Assembly (NCBI RefSeq): GCF_017875735.1
Contig: NZ_JAGGMZ010000001.1
Span: 744,001 to 808,000, forward strand
DNA: 64,000 nt
Origin: Arthrobacter sp. CAN_C5
Lineage (GTDB): Bacteria; Actinomycetota; Actinomycetes; Actinomycetales; Micrococcaceae
Direction: 5' to 3'
The notes under the pieces are model-generated. The model saw only the letters and a program-made list of their open reading frames with translations. It ran no database searches and had not been told where the DNA came from. The translations under genes and the position numbers were made by a program. This document shows, in pieces, positions 42,022 to 51,262 of the stretch. How positions within the stretch are numbered: position 1 is the first letter of the stretch; each line of letters starts with the position of its first letter.

Positions 42022-43446
42022 GTGTCCACCTCAGCTGCGGGGCGACCGCTGCGGGTAGCGATCATCGGTGCCGGTCCGGCAGGCGTGTACGCCGCCGACA
42101 TCCTGACGAAGTCCCAGGAAGTCCAGGGTGGTGACTTCCAGGTCAGCATCGATCTCTTCGATCAGCACCCTGCCCCCTACGGATTGATCCGCTACGGCGT
42201 GGCCCCCGATCACCCGCGTATCAAGGGAATAGTCAACGCCCTGCATAAGGTGCTGGACCGTGGCGACATCCGCTTTCTGGGGAATATTAACTATGGCCGG
42301 GACCTCACGCTGTCTGACTTCCGCAAGTTCTACGACGCCGTCATCTTCTCGACCGGTGCGATCAAGGACGCTGAACTGGCCATCCCTGGAGTCGACCTGG
42401 AGGGTTCCTTCGGCGGAGCCGAGTTCGTTTCCTGGTATGACGGCCACCCCGATGTGCCGCGTGACTGGCCCCTGGACGCCCAGGAGATTGCCGTCATCGG
42501 GAACGGAAACGTTGCCCTTGACGTCGCCCGGGTGCTGTCCAAGCACGCCGATGATCTGCTCGCGACCGAGATCCCTGACAACGTCTACGCCGGATTGAAG
42601 GCGTCCCCGGTCACTGACGTGCACGTCTTCGGCCGCCGCGGCCCGGCGCAAGTGAAGTTCACTCCGCTGGAACTGCGTGAACTCTCGCACTCCCGCGACG
42701 TGGATATTGTGCTGTACCCGGAGGACTTCGACTTCGATGAAGCCTCCGAACAGCAAATCGCCAGCAACAACCAGACCAAGACGATGGTCAAGACCCTCAC
42801 CAACTGGCTGGTCGACGACGAACCAACCGGCGCTTCCCGCCGGTTGCACCTTCACTTCCTCCACTCACCCGTCGAGATCACTGACTCCCCGGAAACACCA
42901 GGCAAGGTCGCCAACATCCGGTTCGAGCGCACCGCGCTGACCGGCGAGGGGACCGTCCGGGGGACAGGCGAGTTCATCGACTACCCGGTGCAGGCGGTCT
43001 ACCGTGCCATCGGCTACTTCGGGTCGGAGCTGCCCGAGGTCGGATTCGACAGCCAGCGCGGCGTCATCCCCAACGAGGGAGGCAGGGTCATCGACCAGGA
43101 GGGCACCCCGGTCCCCGGCATTTACGCCACGGGCTGGATCAAGCGCGGCCCGGTGGGGCTCATCGGCCATACCAAGGGCGACGCGCTGGAGACCATCGGG
43201 TTCCTTCTTGAGGACCGGTTGAACCTTCCCCCGGCCCAGGACCCGTCCGAAGACGCCATCATCGACCTCCTCACCGAACGCGGCATCCGGTACACCACCT
43301 GGGAAGGCTGGCTCAAGCTCGACGCCCATGAGCTGAAGCTCGGTGCCAACTTCGTGCCCGACGGCGGCACCAATGCCGAGCTGGTCAGGGAACGTGTGAA
43401 GGTGGTTCCCCGCGACGAGATGATCGCCATTTCCCGCGACGAGTAG
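42022..43446 (+). CDS. fprA: Ferredoxin/adrenodoxin-type NADP+ reductase (FprA)
   Basis: 474 residues. FAD motif IIGAGPAGVYAADIL is at the N-terminus, followed by DQHPAPYGLIRYGVAPDHPRIK, the FprA family signature. The NADP-binding site is VIGNGNVALDVARVL with VFGRRGPAQVKFTPLELREL, and the C-terminal GYFGSELP and YATGWIKRGPVGLIGHTK close the FAD site. It passes electrons from NADPH to ferredoxin, for example for cytochrome P450 or desaturases. Length and motifs match mycobacterial FprA. No ferredoxin gene lies beside it. Confidence 0.92.
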   Translation: MSTSAAGRPLRVAIIGAGPAGVYAADILTKSQEVQGGDFQVSIDLFDQHPAPYGLIRYGVAPDHPRIKGIVNALHKVLDRGDIRFLGNINYGRDLTLSDFRKFYDAVIFSTGAIKDAELAIPGVDLEGSFGGAEFVSWYDGHPDVPRDWPLDAQEIAVIGNGNVALDVARVLSKHADDLLATEIPDNVYAGLKASPVTDVHVFGRRGPAQVKFTPLELRELSHSRDVDIVLYPEDFDFDEASEQQIASNNQTKTMVKTLTNWLVDDEPTGASRRLHLHFLHSPVEITDSPETPGKVANIRFERTALTGEGTVRGTGEFIDYPVQAVYRAIGYFGSELPEVGFDSQRGVIPNEGGRVIDQEGTPVPGIYATGWIKRGPVGLIGHTKGDALETIGFLLEDRLNLPPAQDPSEDAIIDLLTERGIRYTTWEGWLKLDAHELKLGANFVPDGGTNAELVRERVKVVPRDEMIAISRDE

Positions 43447-43516
43447 CCTGCCAACCCAAGCCGGTACCGCCCGGTGCATCGGCGCAGGAGCGTCGTCGGT
43501 GCGCTGTCGGCAGACC

Positions 43517-43522
43517 TAGACT
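43517..43522 (+). promoter_or_regulatory. -10 hexamer TAGACT for the small lipoprotein gene
   Basis: TAGACT, GGGTCC, ATG 43529: six-base spacing, no Shine-Dalgarno. Confidence 0.5.
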
Positions 43523-43528
43523 GGGTCC

Positions 43529-43948
43529 ATGACACGCAGGCACATGCAGCTAGCTTTCGTCCTCGCCGGGGCGGCGCTTACCGTCGGGTGCAGCGGTGCC
43601 GAGGCCGAACCCGACCTCGGCACCCAACCGCTCGCCACCTACAGCGACCCCGACGACGCCGGTGATGCAGCGGGGATCTCCGGCCGGCTGGTGCTGGAGG
43701 AGGGGTGCGTCTACCTGACCAGCCCCGAGTTCTCCGAGCGGTGGGTGCCGGTTTTCCGCGCCGAAGCAGAACCCGAGTGGCGTGACGGGACCCTCATCTT
43801 CGACGGTGAGGAGTATTCAGGTGATGAGACAGTAGGCCTGGGTGGTAGCGAATGGGGCGGCGACGACGCCGACCTGTCGATCCCCGATGCCTGCGACGAT
43901 TCCCCACGCTGGGCGGCCTGGCAGGTCCTTCCAGGGGACGCGCTCTAG
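43529..43948 (+). CDS. Small acidic lipoprotein of unknown function
   Basis: 139 residues. The signal sequence ends in a lipobox (LTVGC), predicting a lipid-anchored extracellular protein. The mature part is acidic and has cysteines in EEGCVYL and PDACDDSP that could form a disulphide. The pattern RLVLEEGCVYL followed by FDGEEYSGDETVGLGG suggests a small beta domain, but I recognise no family. It is a single gene between fprA and the GAF regulator. Confidence 0.65.
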   Translation: MTRRHMQLAFVLAGAALTVGCSGAEAEPDLGTQPLATYSDPDDAGDAAGISGRLVLEEGCVYLTSPEFSERWVPVFRAEAEPEWRDGTLIFDGEEYSGDETVGLGGSEWGGDDADLSIPDACDDSPRWAAWQVLPGDAL

Positions 43949-44092
43949 CCTTTCCGGGATCACCCAGCCCCAGGGTCAGCCAGCCCCAGCGGCCGGTGCA
44001 AGAAAAAGCGTGAGACACCCGCGACAGCGGGACTCCGCCGGCACTAGACTGATGCAACCCCACCGGCGGGGAGACCATGAAGCGGAGTGTCG

Positions 44093-45400
44093 ATGACGCA
44101 GCAGCAACTGCCGATTCCGGGGGGACTCACGTCGAGAACCCTGCAGCAGTACGCCCACCGTGCACACGAACGGCTCGGTAGCGCTCCTCCTTCCGGTGTG
44201 CGCTCGCTCGTCAGGGACTCCTGGCTCCGGTCGCTGCAGCATCTACCCAGCCCCGACGCCGCCCGGGCGCCCCTGTTCTACACGGACGAGGAGCTCGAAG
44301 CTTACCGCCGGGGGCACCCCCTCGCGGTGGTCCTGCCCATCATCCGCAAGCTTCTGGTCCAACCCAGTCTCGACAGTGGCCTGCTGGTCGCGGTGGGTGA
44401 CGCGGACGGGCGGCTGCTCTGGGTGGAGGGAGACCGCCAGCTCCGCCGTCGCGCGGAGGAGATGATGTTCGTCGCCGGCTCGGACTGGTCGGAGTCGGTT
44501 GTCGGAACCTGCGCTCCGGGTACCGCACTGGCGCTCGGACGCAGCGTACAGATTGCCGGGGCCGAGCATTTCAGCCCCCAGGTGCATCCGTGGAGCTGCA
44601 CCGCCGTCCCCGTCCATGATCCTGACACGGGGATCGTGCTGGGCGTGGTGGACATTACCGGTACCGATGACGCGGTGGCAGTCCACACCCTCTCCCTCAT
44701 CGAAGCAACCGTCGCGGCAGCGGAAGCACATCTCAGCCTGCATCGACTGCGGGCCAGCCAGCCGGCACGGAAGCGGGCCGCGGCGAAAACGCACTCCGTC
44801 TACCGGGACGGGCTGCAGATTCTGGGACGTGATCACGGGGTCATCCAGCTGGGCCGACGGTCGGTGGAGCTCAGCGCCCGGCATGCCGAGCTTGTCGCTC
44901 TGCTTGCCCTCCACCCCGGCGGTCTGAGCGCCGATCAGCTCGCGGCGATGGCCTATCCCGAGCATGTCTCGGTTACCACCGTGCGGGCCGAGATGCTGCG
45001 CCTGCGACGGGTGCTTGCTCACCAGCTACCGTCCCTGGTGCCATGGTCGCGGCCGTACCGCCTGCCGCGCGAGCTGACGGTCGACGCGTCACAGGTGCTT
45101 GATTACCTGCAGCGGGGAGCACACCGGATGGCGCTCAACCTGTACCGCGGCCCCGTGCTGCCCCGGTCCGAGGCGCCGTCGATCGTGCGGCTGCGCACCG
45201 AGGTCAGCTTCCTGCTCCGCGAGGCGGTACTCAACGACGGGGCTGCCGACGCCGTCCTGCAGTACCTGCAGCTCGCTGAAGCGCAGGACGACGTCCAGGC
45301 GTGGACGGCCGCACTGAAGGTGCTGCCTCCACGTTCGCCGCGCCGGGCCGCCGTCGTCGCGCATGTCGAACGGCTGGAAGCCGAGCTGAGCCTGCGCTGA
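44093..45400 (+). CDS. GAF-domain transcriptional regulator of the aldehyde dehydrogenase
   Basis: About 435 residues. The N-terminal part ([12 protein letters not shown], then [17 protein letters not shown]) is the sensory region seen in AcoR-like activators, and a GAF domain covers about 70-215 ([36 protein letters not shown]). There is no AAA+ module, as expected in bacteria without sigma-54; instead the C-terminal half has a winged-helix-like block ([18 protein letters not shown]). ATG 44093 follows GGAG by five bases; GTG 44087 is an alternative. It lies directly upstream of exaC and probably controls it in response to an alcohol or aldehyde. Confidence 0.75.
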   Translation: MTQQQLPIPGGLTSRTLQQYAHRAHERLGSAPPSGVRSLVRDSWLRSLQHLPSPDAARAPLFYTDEELEAYRRGHPLAVVLPIIRKLLVQPSLDSGLLVAVGDADGRLLWVEGDRQLRRRAEEMMFVAGSDWSESVVGTCAPGTALALGRSVQIAGAEHFSPQVHPWSCTAVPVHDPDTGIVLGVVDITGTDDAVAVHTLSLIEATVAAAEAHLSLHRLRASQPARKRAAAKTHSVYRDGLQILGRDHGVIQLGRRSVELSARHAELVALLALHPGGLSADQLAAMAYPEHVSVTTVRAEMLRLRRVLAHQLPSLVPWSRPYRLPRELTVDASQVLDYLQRGAHRMALNLYRGPVLPRSEAPSIVRLRTEVSFLLREAVLNDGAADAVLQYLQLAEAQDDVQAWTAALKVLPPRSPRRAAVVAHVERLEAELSLR

Positions 45401-45430
45401 CGCCTCGCTGACACTTCACCGGTCGCTCCC

Positions 45431-45445
45431 GCGGTGCGGCACCGC
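45431..45445 (+). promoter_or_regulatory. Palindrome upstream of exaC
   Basis: GCGGTG-CGG-CACCGC is a perfect 6-base inverted repeat 116 bases before the exaC ATG. It may be a regulator site or a terminator stem after the regulator gene. Confidence 0.35.
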
Positions 45446-45560
45446 CATGCGTCCCGGTGCCGGGTCCGCGACTGCCGGTGCAACCCCCGTGCAACCGGTG
45501 CCCGCCTACAGTTCGGAGGAAGGACGACGACGTCCCTTTCGGAACCCAAGGAGTCAAACA

Positions 45561-47084
45561 ATGACTGTGTACGCCCAGCCCGGCCATGACGGATCCAAGA
45601 TCACTTTCAAGCCGCGGTACGAGAACTGGATCGGCGGCGAATGGGTTGCCCCGATCAAGGGCCAGTACTTCGAGAACATTTCACCCGTCAATGGCAAGGC
45701 TTTCTGCGAGGTAGCCCGGGGTACCGCCGAGGACATCGAACTGGCCCTCGACGCCGCCCACAAAGCCGCCCCCGCGTGGGGCAAGACGTCGGTGGCAGAA
45801 CGAGCGGCGATTCTCAACCGGGTCGCGGACCGGATCGAAGAAAATCTGGAAATGCTGGCGGTCGCCGAGACCTGGGACAACGGAAAACCCATCAGAGAGG
45901 TCCTTGCGGCGGATCTGCCCCTCGCCGCCGACCATTTCCGCTACTTTGCCAGCGCCGTCCGCGCCCAGGAGGGACGCCTGTCCCAGCTGGATGAGGACAT
46001 GACCGCCTATCACTACCACGAGCCCCTCGGCGTGGTGGGCCAGATCATCCCCTGGAACTTCCCGATCCTGATGGCCACCTGGAAGCTGGCGCCTGCGCTC
46101 GCAGCAGGCAACGCCGTCGTCCTCAAGCCGGCGGAGCAGACTCCCACCTCGATCCTGGTCCTGATGGAGCTCCTCAGCGACATCCTCCCGCCGGGCGTGC
46201 TGAATGTGGTGAACGGGTTTGGTGTGGAGGCAGGTAAGCCGCTGGCATCCTCGAAGCGGATCCGGAAGATCGCCTTCACTGGTGAAACCACCACCGGACG
46301 GTTGATCAGCCAGTACGCGAGCCAGAACCTCATCCCCGTCACCCTTGAGCTTGGCGGGAAGAGCCCCAACATCTTCTTCGGCGATGTCGCGGACAAGAAT
46401 GATGCGTTCTACGACAAGGCGCTGGAGGGCTTCGCGCTGTTCGCGTTCAACCAGGGCGAGGTGTGCACCTGCCCGTCGCGAGCGCTGGTGCAGGACTCCA
46501 TGTACGACTCCTTCATGGCGGACGCGGTCGCCCGGACCGAGAAGATGATCCAGGGCAACCCATTGGACACCGACACCCAGGTGGGTGCGCAGGCGTCCAA
46601 CGACCAGTTGGAGAAGATTCTCTCCTACTTCGACATCGGCAGGCAGGAAGGGGCGAAGATCCTCATTGGCGGCGAGCGGATCACGCTCGACGGCGACCTC
46701 TCCGAGGGCTTCTACGTCAAGCCCACGATCTTTGAGGGAACCAACTCCATGCGGGTGTTCCAGGAGGAGATCTTCGGCCCCGTGGTGTCCGTGACCCGGT
46801 TCAGTGACTACGACGAAGCGCTACAGATCGCTAACGACACCCTCTATGGGCTGGGCGCCGGCGTCTGGTCCCGCAACGGCAATGTGGCCTACCGAGCAGG
46901 CCGGGAAATCCAGGCCGGCCGGGTCTGGGTGAACAACTATCACGCCTACCCGGCGGGTGCGGCGTTCGGCGGCTACAAATCATCGGGCATCGGTCGCGAG
47001 AACCACACGATGATGCTGGACCACTACCAGCAGACCAAGAACCTGTTGGTCAGCTACAGCGAAGACAGGCTGGGTTTCTTTTAA
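45561..47084 (+). CDS. exaC: Aldehyde dehydrogenase, ExaC/AldA type
   Basis: 507 residues. Catalytic Cys302 lies in GEVCTCPSR and Glu263 in LELGGKSPN; the cofactor site has [16 protein letters not shown] and FTGETTTGR. The start [23 protein letters not shown] is typical of the acetaldehyde dehydrogenases partnered with DUF779. It oxidises acetaldehyde and related aldehydes to acids. ATG 45561 follows AAGGAG; the reading frame is open upstream to 45447, but that part is non-conserved. DUF779 follows after 10 bases. Confidence 0.9.
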   Translation: MTVYAQPGHDGSKITFKPRYENWIGGEWVAPIKGQYFENISPVNGKAFCEVARGTAEDIELALDAAHKAAPAWGKTSVAERAAILNRVADRIEENLEMLAVAETWDNGKPIREVLAADLPLAADHFRYFASAVRAQEGRLSQLDEDMTAYHYHEPLGVVGQIIPWNFPILMATWKLAPALAAGNAVVLKPAEQTPTSILVLMELLSDILPPGVLNVVNGFGVEAGKPLASSKRIRKIAFTGETTTGRLISQYASQNLIPVTLELGGKSPNIFFGDVADKNDAFYDKALEGFALFAFNQGEVCTCPSRALVQDSMYDSFMADAVARTEKMIQGNPLDTDTQVGAQASNDQLEKILSYFDIGRQEGAKILIGGERITLDGDLSEGFYVKPTIFEGTNSMRVFQEEIFGPVVSVTRFSDYDEALQIANDTLYGLGAGVWSRNGNVAYRAGREIQAGRVWVNNYHAYPAGAAFGGYKSSGIGRENHTMMLDHYQQTKNLLVSYSEDRLGFF

Positions 47085-47093
47085 GGAGCGGGT

Positions 47094-47489
47094 GTGAGCA
47101 TCGAGGCCAGCATTGTCCTACCCGGTGAGGATTTCTCACGGGTAGCACTGACCGAGCCAGCCGTGGAGTTGCTGCGGAAACTATGGGAAATCCATGGCCC
47201 GTTGATGTTCCACCAGTCGGGCGGCTGCTGCGATGGCTCCTCGCCGATGTGCTACCCGGCGGGGGAGTTCATCACCGCGGAGGCCGACGTCCTGCTGGGT
47301 GTGCTGGACATCAGTGGCGGAACCCCTGGGGAGACGCAACTCATCGAGTTCTGGATGTCCCGTGAGCAGTTCGAGTACTGGAAACACACCCATCTGACGG
47401 TGGACGTGGTGGTGGGACGGGGGAGCGGCTTCTCGGTCGAGGCTCCGGAGGGGAAGCGGTTCCTCATCCGCTCCCGCCTGATGTTCTAG
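47094..47489 (+). CDS. DUF779 protein
   Basis: 131 residues from GTG 47094 behind AAGGAG. The family signature QSGGCCDGSSPMCYPAGEF holds three cysteines that could bind metal, followed by DVLLGVLD and FWMSREQFEYWKHTHLTVDVV. DUF779 genes usually sit beside ExaC-type aldehyde dehydrogenases, as here, so a helper or metallochaperone role is plausible but unproven. The tail PEGKRFLIRSRLM is also conserved. A hairpin with iterated 3' arms follows. Confidence 0.88.
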   Translation: MSIEASIVLPGEDFSRVALTEPAVELLRKLWEIHGPLMFHQSGGCCDGSSPMCYPAGEFITAEADVLLGVLDISGGTPGETQLIEFWMSREQFEYWKHTHLTVDVVVGRGSGFSVEAPEGKRFLIRSRLMF

Positions 47490-47512
47490 CTGCTGGTCCG
47501 ATCTCGCTGCCG

Positions 47513-47617
47513 AAACCGGCGGACGCGCCCGATACTCAGGGAGCGTCCGCCGGTTTGGTCAGCGTCCGCCGGTTTCTGGAGCGTCTGCCGGTTCTGCAAC
47601 GTTCGCTGGTTTCGACG
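47513..47617 (+). terminator. Terminator-like stem whose 3' arm is repeated four times
   Basis: The arm AAACCGGCGGACGC (47513-47526) pairs perfectly with GCGTCCGCCGGTTT (47543-47556). That arm recurs with a 19-base period at 47561, 47580 and 47599, increasingly diverged, giving several alternative stems. Confidence 0.65.
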
Positions 47618-47701
47618 GCAACTGCGACCGCGTCGGCGACGGCGACGGCGACTGTGTTGGGCGGATGTGACGAAACGTGAGCAGAGGCACACGTCATATG
47701 G

Positions 47702-47731
47702 TTGCACAGCATGCAAACTTGCACTTAGTGT
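47702..47731 (+). promoter_or_regulatory. Promoter and putative operator of the first MMPL-linked TetR gene
   Basis: TTGCAC (47702-47707) and TAGTGT (47726-47731) form -35 and -10 with 18-base spacing; six bases then lead to ATG 47738. Half-sites TTGCA/TGCAA/TTGCA alternate at 47702, 47712 and 47719, covering the promoter. Confidence 0.55.
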
Positions 47732-47737
47732 AACTAT

Positions 47738-48535
47738 ATGAATAGTCCAGTGACGGCGACGGGCCCTGCCCTCATGCCTGCTACGAGCGACCCGTCCGGT
47801 GCAACCACGTCCGACGCCGGCTCCTCCGCTGCGGCCACCTCCGGCACTGGCACCTCCGACACCGTCACTTCCGGCGGGGCCACCTCTTCCGGCGGGGCCA
47901 CCTCCGGTGCAACCACCTCCGGCGCGGCCACTGCGCCAGGACGCCGGGAGCAGAACAAGCTCGACACGCGTCGGGCCATCGCGGGCTCAGCCCTCGATCT
48001 CGCCCGCACCCACGGGCTGGGCAAATTTACTGTGGACCAGGTCGCAGCGGAGGCCGGAGTCTCCCGCCGCACCTTCTTCAACTATTTCCACAGTGCTGAG
48101 GAAGCCCTCACCACCTCCACCGACGCGTTTCTGGAGCTGGCCGCGGCAGAATTCATGGCCCGGCCCACTGCTGAGCCCCTGCTGGACGCCATGATCGCCG
48201 CGCTGGCAGCTATCTCGAAGACCGACAACCTGGGTGTCTGTGGCGAGCTTTTCCGGATGGCCGAGGGCAGCCCCGAGTTGATGCGCAGCCAACTGCACTC
48301 CTGGGAGCGGGCTGAAGCCCGGATCCGCCAGGTAGTCGACGAACGCACAGGCGGCAACCTGGACCCGCTGTACCTGCTCGCCTTTGTCGGTGCCGTCCTC
48401 TCCTGCGTCAAAGCAGCCATGCAGGTCTGGGCCGCCTCCGCGAACGAATCGCTCAACGACTCGGCCGATGATCTGGAGGAACAGATTGTCGACGCGTTGA
48501 CAATGCTGCGCGACGGCTTCAACAACCCCATCTAA
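47738..48535 (+). CDS. TetR-family regulator with a long Ser/Thr/Ala N-terminus
   Basis: 265 residues. The first 67 residues are low-complexity and repeat-like (TSGGATSSGGATSGATTSGA), not part of the fold. Then comes a TetR domain, LDTRRAIAGSALDLARTHGLGKFTVDQVAAEAGVSRRTFFNYFHSAEE, cited here as VDQVAAEAGVSRRTFFNYF, and a C-terminal ligand domain. If translation began at an internal codon a standard 200-residue regulator would result, but the leaderless promoter fits ATG 47738. It precedes the MMPL transporter by 95 bases and is probably its repressor. Confidence 0.82.
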   Translation: MNSPVTATGPALMPATSDPSGATTSDAGSSAAATSGTGTSDTVTSGGATSSGGATSGATTSGAATAPGRREQNKLDTRRAIAGSALDLARTHGLGKFTVDQVAAEAGVSRRTFFNYFHSAEEALTTSTDAFLELAAAEFMARPTAEPLLDAMIAALAAISKTDNLGVCGELFRMAEGSPELMRSQLHSWERAEARIRQVVDERTGGNLDPLYLLAFVGAVLSCVKAAMQVWAASANESLNDSADDLEEQIVDALTMLRDGFNNPI

Positions 48536-48630
48536 GCCCGATGCTCACCATTTAAGCCCGCCGGTCATCGCCGACCAGCCCCACCCAGCTTTTATAGCCT
48601 CCACCCACCGAACGAACCGAGGAACTTTTC

Positions 48631-51198
48631 ATGGCACACCTGCTGTACCGCTTAGGCAAGTTTGCATCACGACAGCGCTGGTGGATCGTGTCAGCCTGGC
48701 TTGCCATCCTGCTGGCCGTCGGCGGATCAGCGGCCGCGTTCTCGGGCACGCTGAGCAACAACTTCACCATCCCGGGCACCGAGTCACAGCGTGTGCTCGA
48801 CGAGCTGCGGGAGACCATGCCCGAAGCCATCGGAGGCATGGGCACCATCGTGTTCGAGAACTCCGATGGGGTCATCACCGAGGAGCAGCAGTCCTCCGTT
48901 GAGGAGGCGCTCGCCGACCTGGAACAGGTTGAGGGAGTCGAAGCGGTCATCAATCCCTTCGACGTCTCCCGACAGCTCGACGAGGGCAGGGCCGGAATCG
49001 ATGAAGGCCGGGCGGAGCTCGAGCAGGGCACCGTCGAGCTGGAGGCCGGCGCAGAGCAGGCGGCAGCGGGCCAGGCCGATCTCGATGCCCAGCGCGCAGA
49101 GTTCGAAGCCAGCCGGGAGTTGCTCCCGCCCGAACAGGCGGCAGCCATCGAAGCCCAGCTTGACGAAGGTCAGGCGCAACTCGATGCCTCCCTCTCCGAG
49201 ATTGAGGATGGCCGGAGCCAGCTGGAGGAAGGCAGCGCCGAGATTGACCTTGCCGAGCGCACTCTCGATGCGTCGTCGGGAATCCAGTTCGTGTCCGACG
49301 ACGGCTCCGCAGCGGTTGCCAGCGTCCAGTTCGATTCTGCGGTAGACGCCGTCACGCTGGAAACCCGCGAAGCGGTTCAGGCCGCGGCGGACACCGTCAC
49401 CGACGCCGGCGTCAACGTGTTCTACAGCAAGGAGATCGTCCAGGACATCTCGGAGATCTTCGGGATCGCCGAGATAGTGGGGCTGCTGGTCGCCGTCATC
49501 GTGCTGATCGTCATGCTGGGAACGCTGGTTGCTGCCGGACTGCCGCTGCTGATGGCCATCGTTGGCGTTGGGGTCGGTGTGGGCGTGACCTTCGCTCTGA
49601 CCGGCGTCATCTCGATGAGTTCCATCACCCCGGTCCTGGCGTTGATGCTGGGCCTCGCTGTTGGCATCGACTACTCCCTGTTCATCGTGAACAGGCATCG
49701 AACCCAGCTGCTTCGGGGAATGGGCATGCAGGAATCGATTGGCAGGGCCACCGGAACCGCTGGTAACGCCGTCCTGTTTGCGGGCATTACCGTGATCATT
49801 GCCCTCGCCGCGCTGGCCGTCCCCGGGCTGCCGTTCCTCACCCTGCTGGGTCTGTCCGCCGCGGGCACCGTTGCCGTCGCCGTCCTCGTGGCGCTGACCC
49901 TGACCCCGGCGTTGCTGGGATTCATGGGCCGTAAGGTCATTTCCCGCCGGCGGTGGGCCAAAGCCGAGGCCGAATCCGATCTCGACGCCTCCCACGAACA
50001 GGTCCAGGCGGAAGAGGACCGGAAGGCAGCCAGCGGACGTGGTTGGGGTGGGTTTGCCACCCGGAAACCGATCCTCACCCTGATTGCGGGCGTTGCAGCC
50101 CTGGCTGTGATCGCGCTGCCGGCCCTCGATCTGAGGGTGGGCCTGCCCGACGGCGGCTCGGAACCAGCCGACTCGACCGCCTTCCAGGCCTACGAACTGG
50201 CCGGAGAGTACTTCGGCGAGGGAACCAGCGGTCCACTGCTGGTGGTAGCGAATCTTCCGGCTACCGATACCGACGCGGAACTGAGCGAACTGCAGCTTGA
50301 GGTCGCCGACCGGCTGGCCACCGTCGACAACGCTGCTGCCGCCGTGCCGGCCGGCGTGAGCGACGACGGACGTACGGGCATTTTTCAGGTGATCCCCACC
50401 GAGGGACCCGCCAGCGAGAGTACCGAAGAGCTGGTCCGCGAACTGCGGAGTTCGGCATCGGCCATCGAGTCGGACACCGGTGTGCTGATCTCGGTGACCG
50501 GCCAGACAGCTGCCAACATCGACGTCTCCGAGAAGCTCATGGAGGCGATGCCCCTGTACCTGGGGATCGTCGTCGGCCTTTCCTTGGTGCTGTTGCTCCT
50601 GGTGTTCCGTTCGATCCTGGTACCGCTGATCGCCACCGCCGGCTTCCTGCTGTCACTGCTGGCCAGCTTCGGTGCAACGGTCGCCATCTACCAGTGGGGC
50701 TGGTTCGGTGACATCTTTGGTGTGACCAACCCGGGGCCCATCCTGAGCTTTCTGCCGATCATCCTGATCGGTGTCCTGTTTGGGCTGGCGATGGACTACC
50801 AGATGTTCCTGGTGTCGGGGATGCGCGAAGCATGGGTTCACGGTGGCAGCGCGAAGAGCGCCGTCCGCGTGGGGTTCAGCCACGGCGCACGGGTGGTGAC
50901 CGCTGCGGCGATCATCATGGTGGCGGTCTTCGCCGGGTTCGTGTTCTCCCACCTGACCATGGTCCGGCCCATCGGCTTCGGCCTGGCCTTCGGGGTGCTG
51001 GTCGACGCGTTTGTGGTCAGGATGACCCTGGTGCCCGCCGCGATGTATTTGCTGGGCCGACACGCCTGGTGGCTGCCGAAATGGCTGGACCGCATCCTGC
51101 CCGACGTCGACGTCGAAGGCGCTCGTTTGTCGCGCACCGAACCCGTCGCCGACGGCGCAGACGAGGGCCGCTCCGACCGGGTGAGCATCAAGAATTAG
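48631..51198 (+). CDS. MMPL-family RND transporter
   Basis: 855 residues. After helix 1 comes an extracellular domain (about 38-265) holding a long coiled coil of about 100 residues rich in Glu/Gln/Ala (DEGRAELEQGTVELEAGAEQ and similar). Two bundles of six helices follow, with a second, smaller extracellular domain between. The MMPL motif LMLGLAVGIDYSLFIVNRHR and the second-half GVLFGLAMDYQMFLVSGMREA carry the Asp-Tyr pairs of proton relay. Such pumps export lipids, siderophores or drugs. It is flanked by two TetR genes. Confidence 0.9.
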   Translation: MAHLLYRLGKFASRQRWWIVSAWLAILLAVGGSAAAFSGTLSNNFTIPGTESQRVLDELRETMPEAIGGMGTIVFENSDGVITEEQQSSVEEALADLEQVEGVEAVINPFDVSRQLDEGRAGIDEGRAELEQGTVELEAGAEQAAAGQADLDAQRAEFEASRELLPPEQAAAIEAQLDEGQAQLDASLSEIEDGRSQLEEGSAEIDLAERTLDASSGIQFVSDDGSAAVASVQFDSAVDAVTLETREAVQAAADTVTDAGVNVFYSKEIVQDISEIFGIAEIVGLLVAVIVLIVMLGTLVAAGLPLLMAIVGVGVGVGVTFALTGVISMSSITPVLALMLGLAVGIDYSLFIVNRHRTQLLRGMGMQESIGRATGTAGNAVLFAGITVIIALAALAVPGLPFLTLLGLSAAGTVAVAVLVALTLTPALLGFMGRKVISRRRWAKAEAESDLDASHEQVQAEEDRKAASGRGWGGFATRKPILTLIAGVAALAVIALPALDLRVGLPDGGSEPADSTAFQAYELAGEYFGEGTSGPLLVVANLPATDTDAELSELQLEVADRLATVDNAAAAVPAGVSDDGRTGIFQVIPTEGPASESTEELVRELRSSASAIESDTGVLISVTGQTAANIDVSEKLMEAMPLYLGIVVGLSLVLLLLVFRSILVPLIATAGFLLSLLASFGATVAIYQWGWFGDIFGVTNPGPILSFLPIILIGVLFGLAMDYQMFLVSGMREAWVHGGSAKSAVRVGFSHGARVVTAAAIIMVAVFAGFVFSHLTMVRPIGFGLAFGVLVDAFVVRMTLVPAAMYLLGRHAWWLPKWLDRILPDVDVEGARLSRTEPVADGADEGRSDRVSIKN

Positions 51199-51219
51199 GC
51201 AGAACGTTACTCAAACGTT

Positions 51220-51255
51220 GTACGTGTTGGCCCGATCGATAAGCCAACGTACTAT
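51220..51255 (+). promoter_or_regulatory. Promoter/operator of the second TetR gene
   Basis: An imperfect palindrome, GTACGTGTTGGC (51220-51231) and GCCAACGTAC (51243-51252), runs into the -10 TACTAT (51250-51255), which lies seven bases before ATG 51263. Autorepression is likely. Confidence 0.55.
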
Positions 51256-51262
51256 GCAAAGT

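Noticed and set aside
48784-49995. 403-residue minus-strand ORF opposite the MMPL gene
   Set aside because: A shadow of the membrane-protein codons; it is rich in Gly/His/Gln with no domain.
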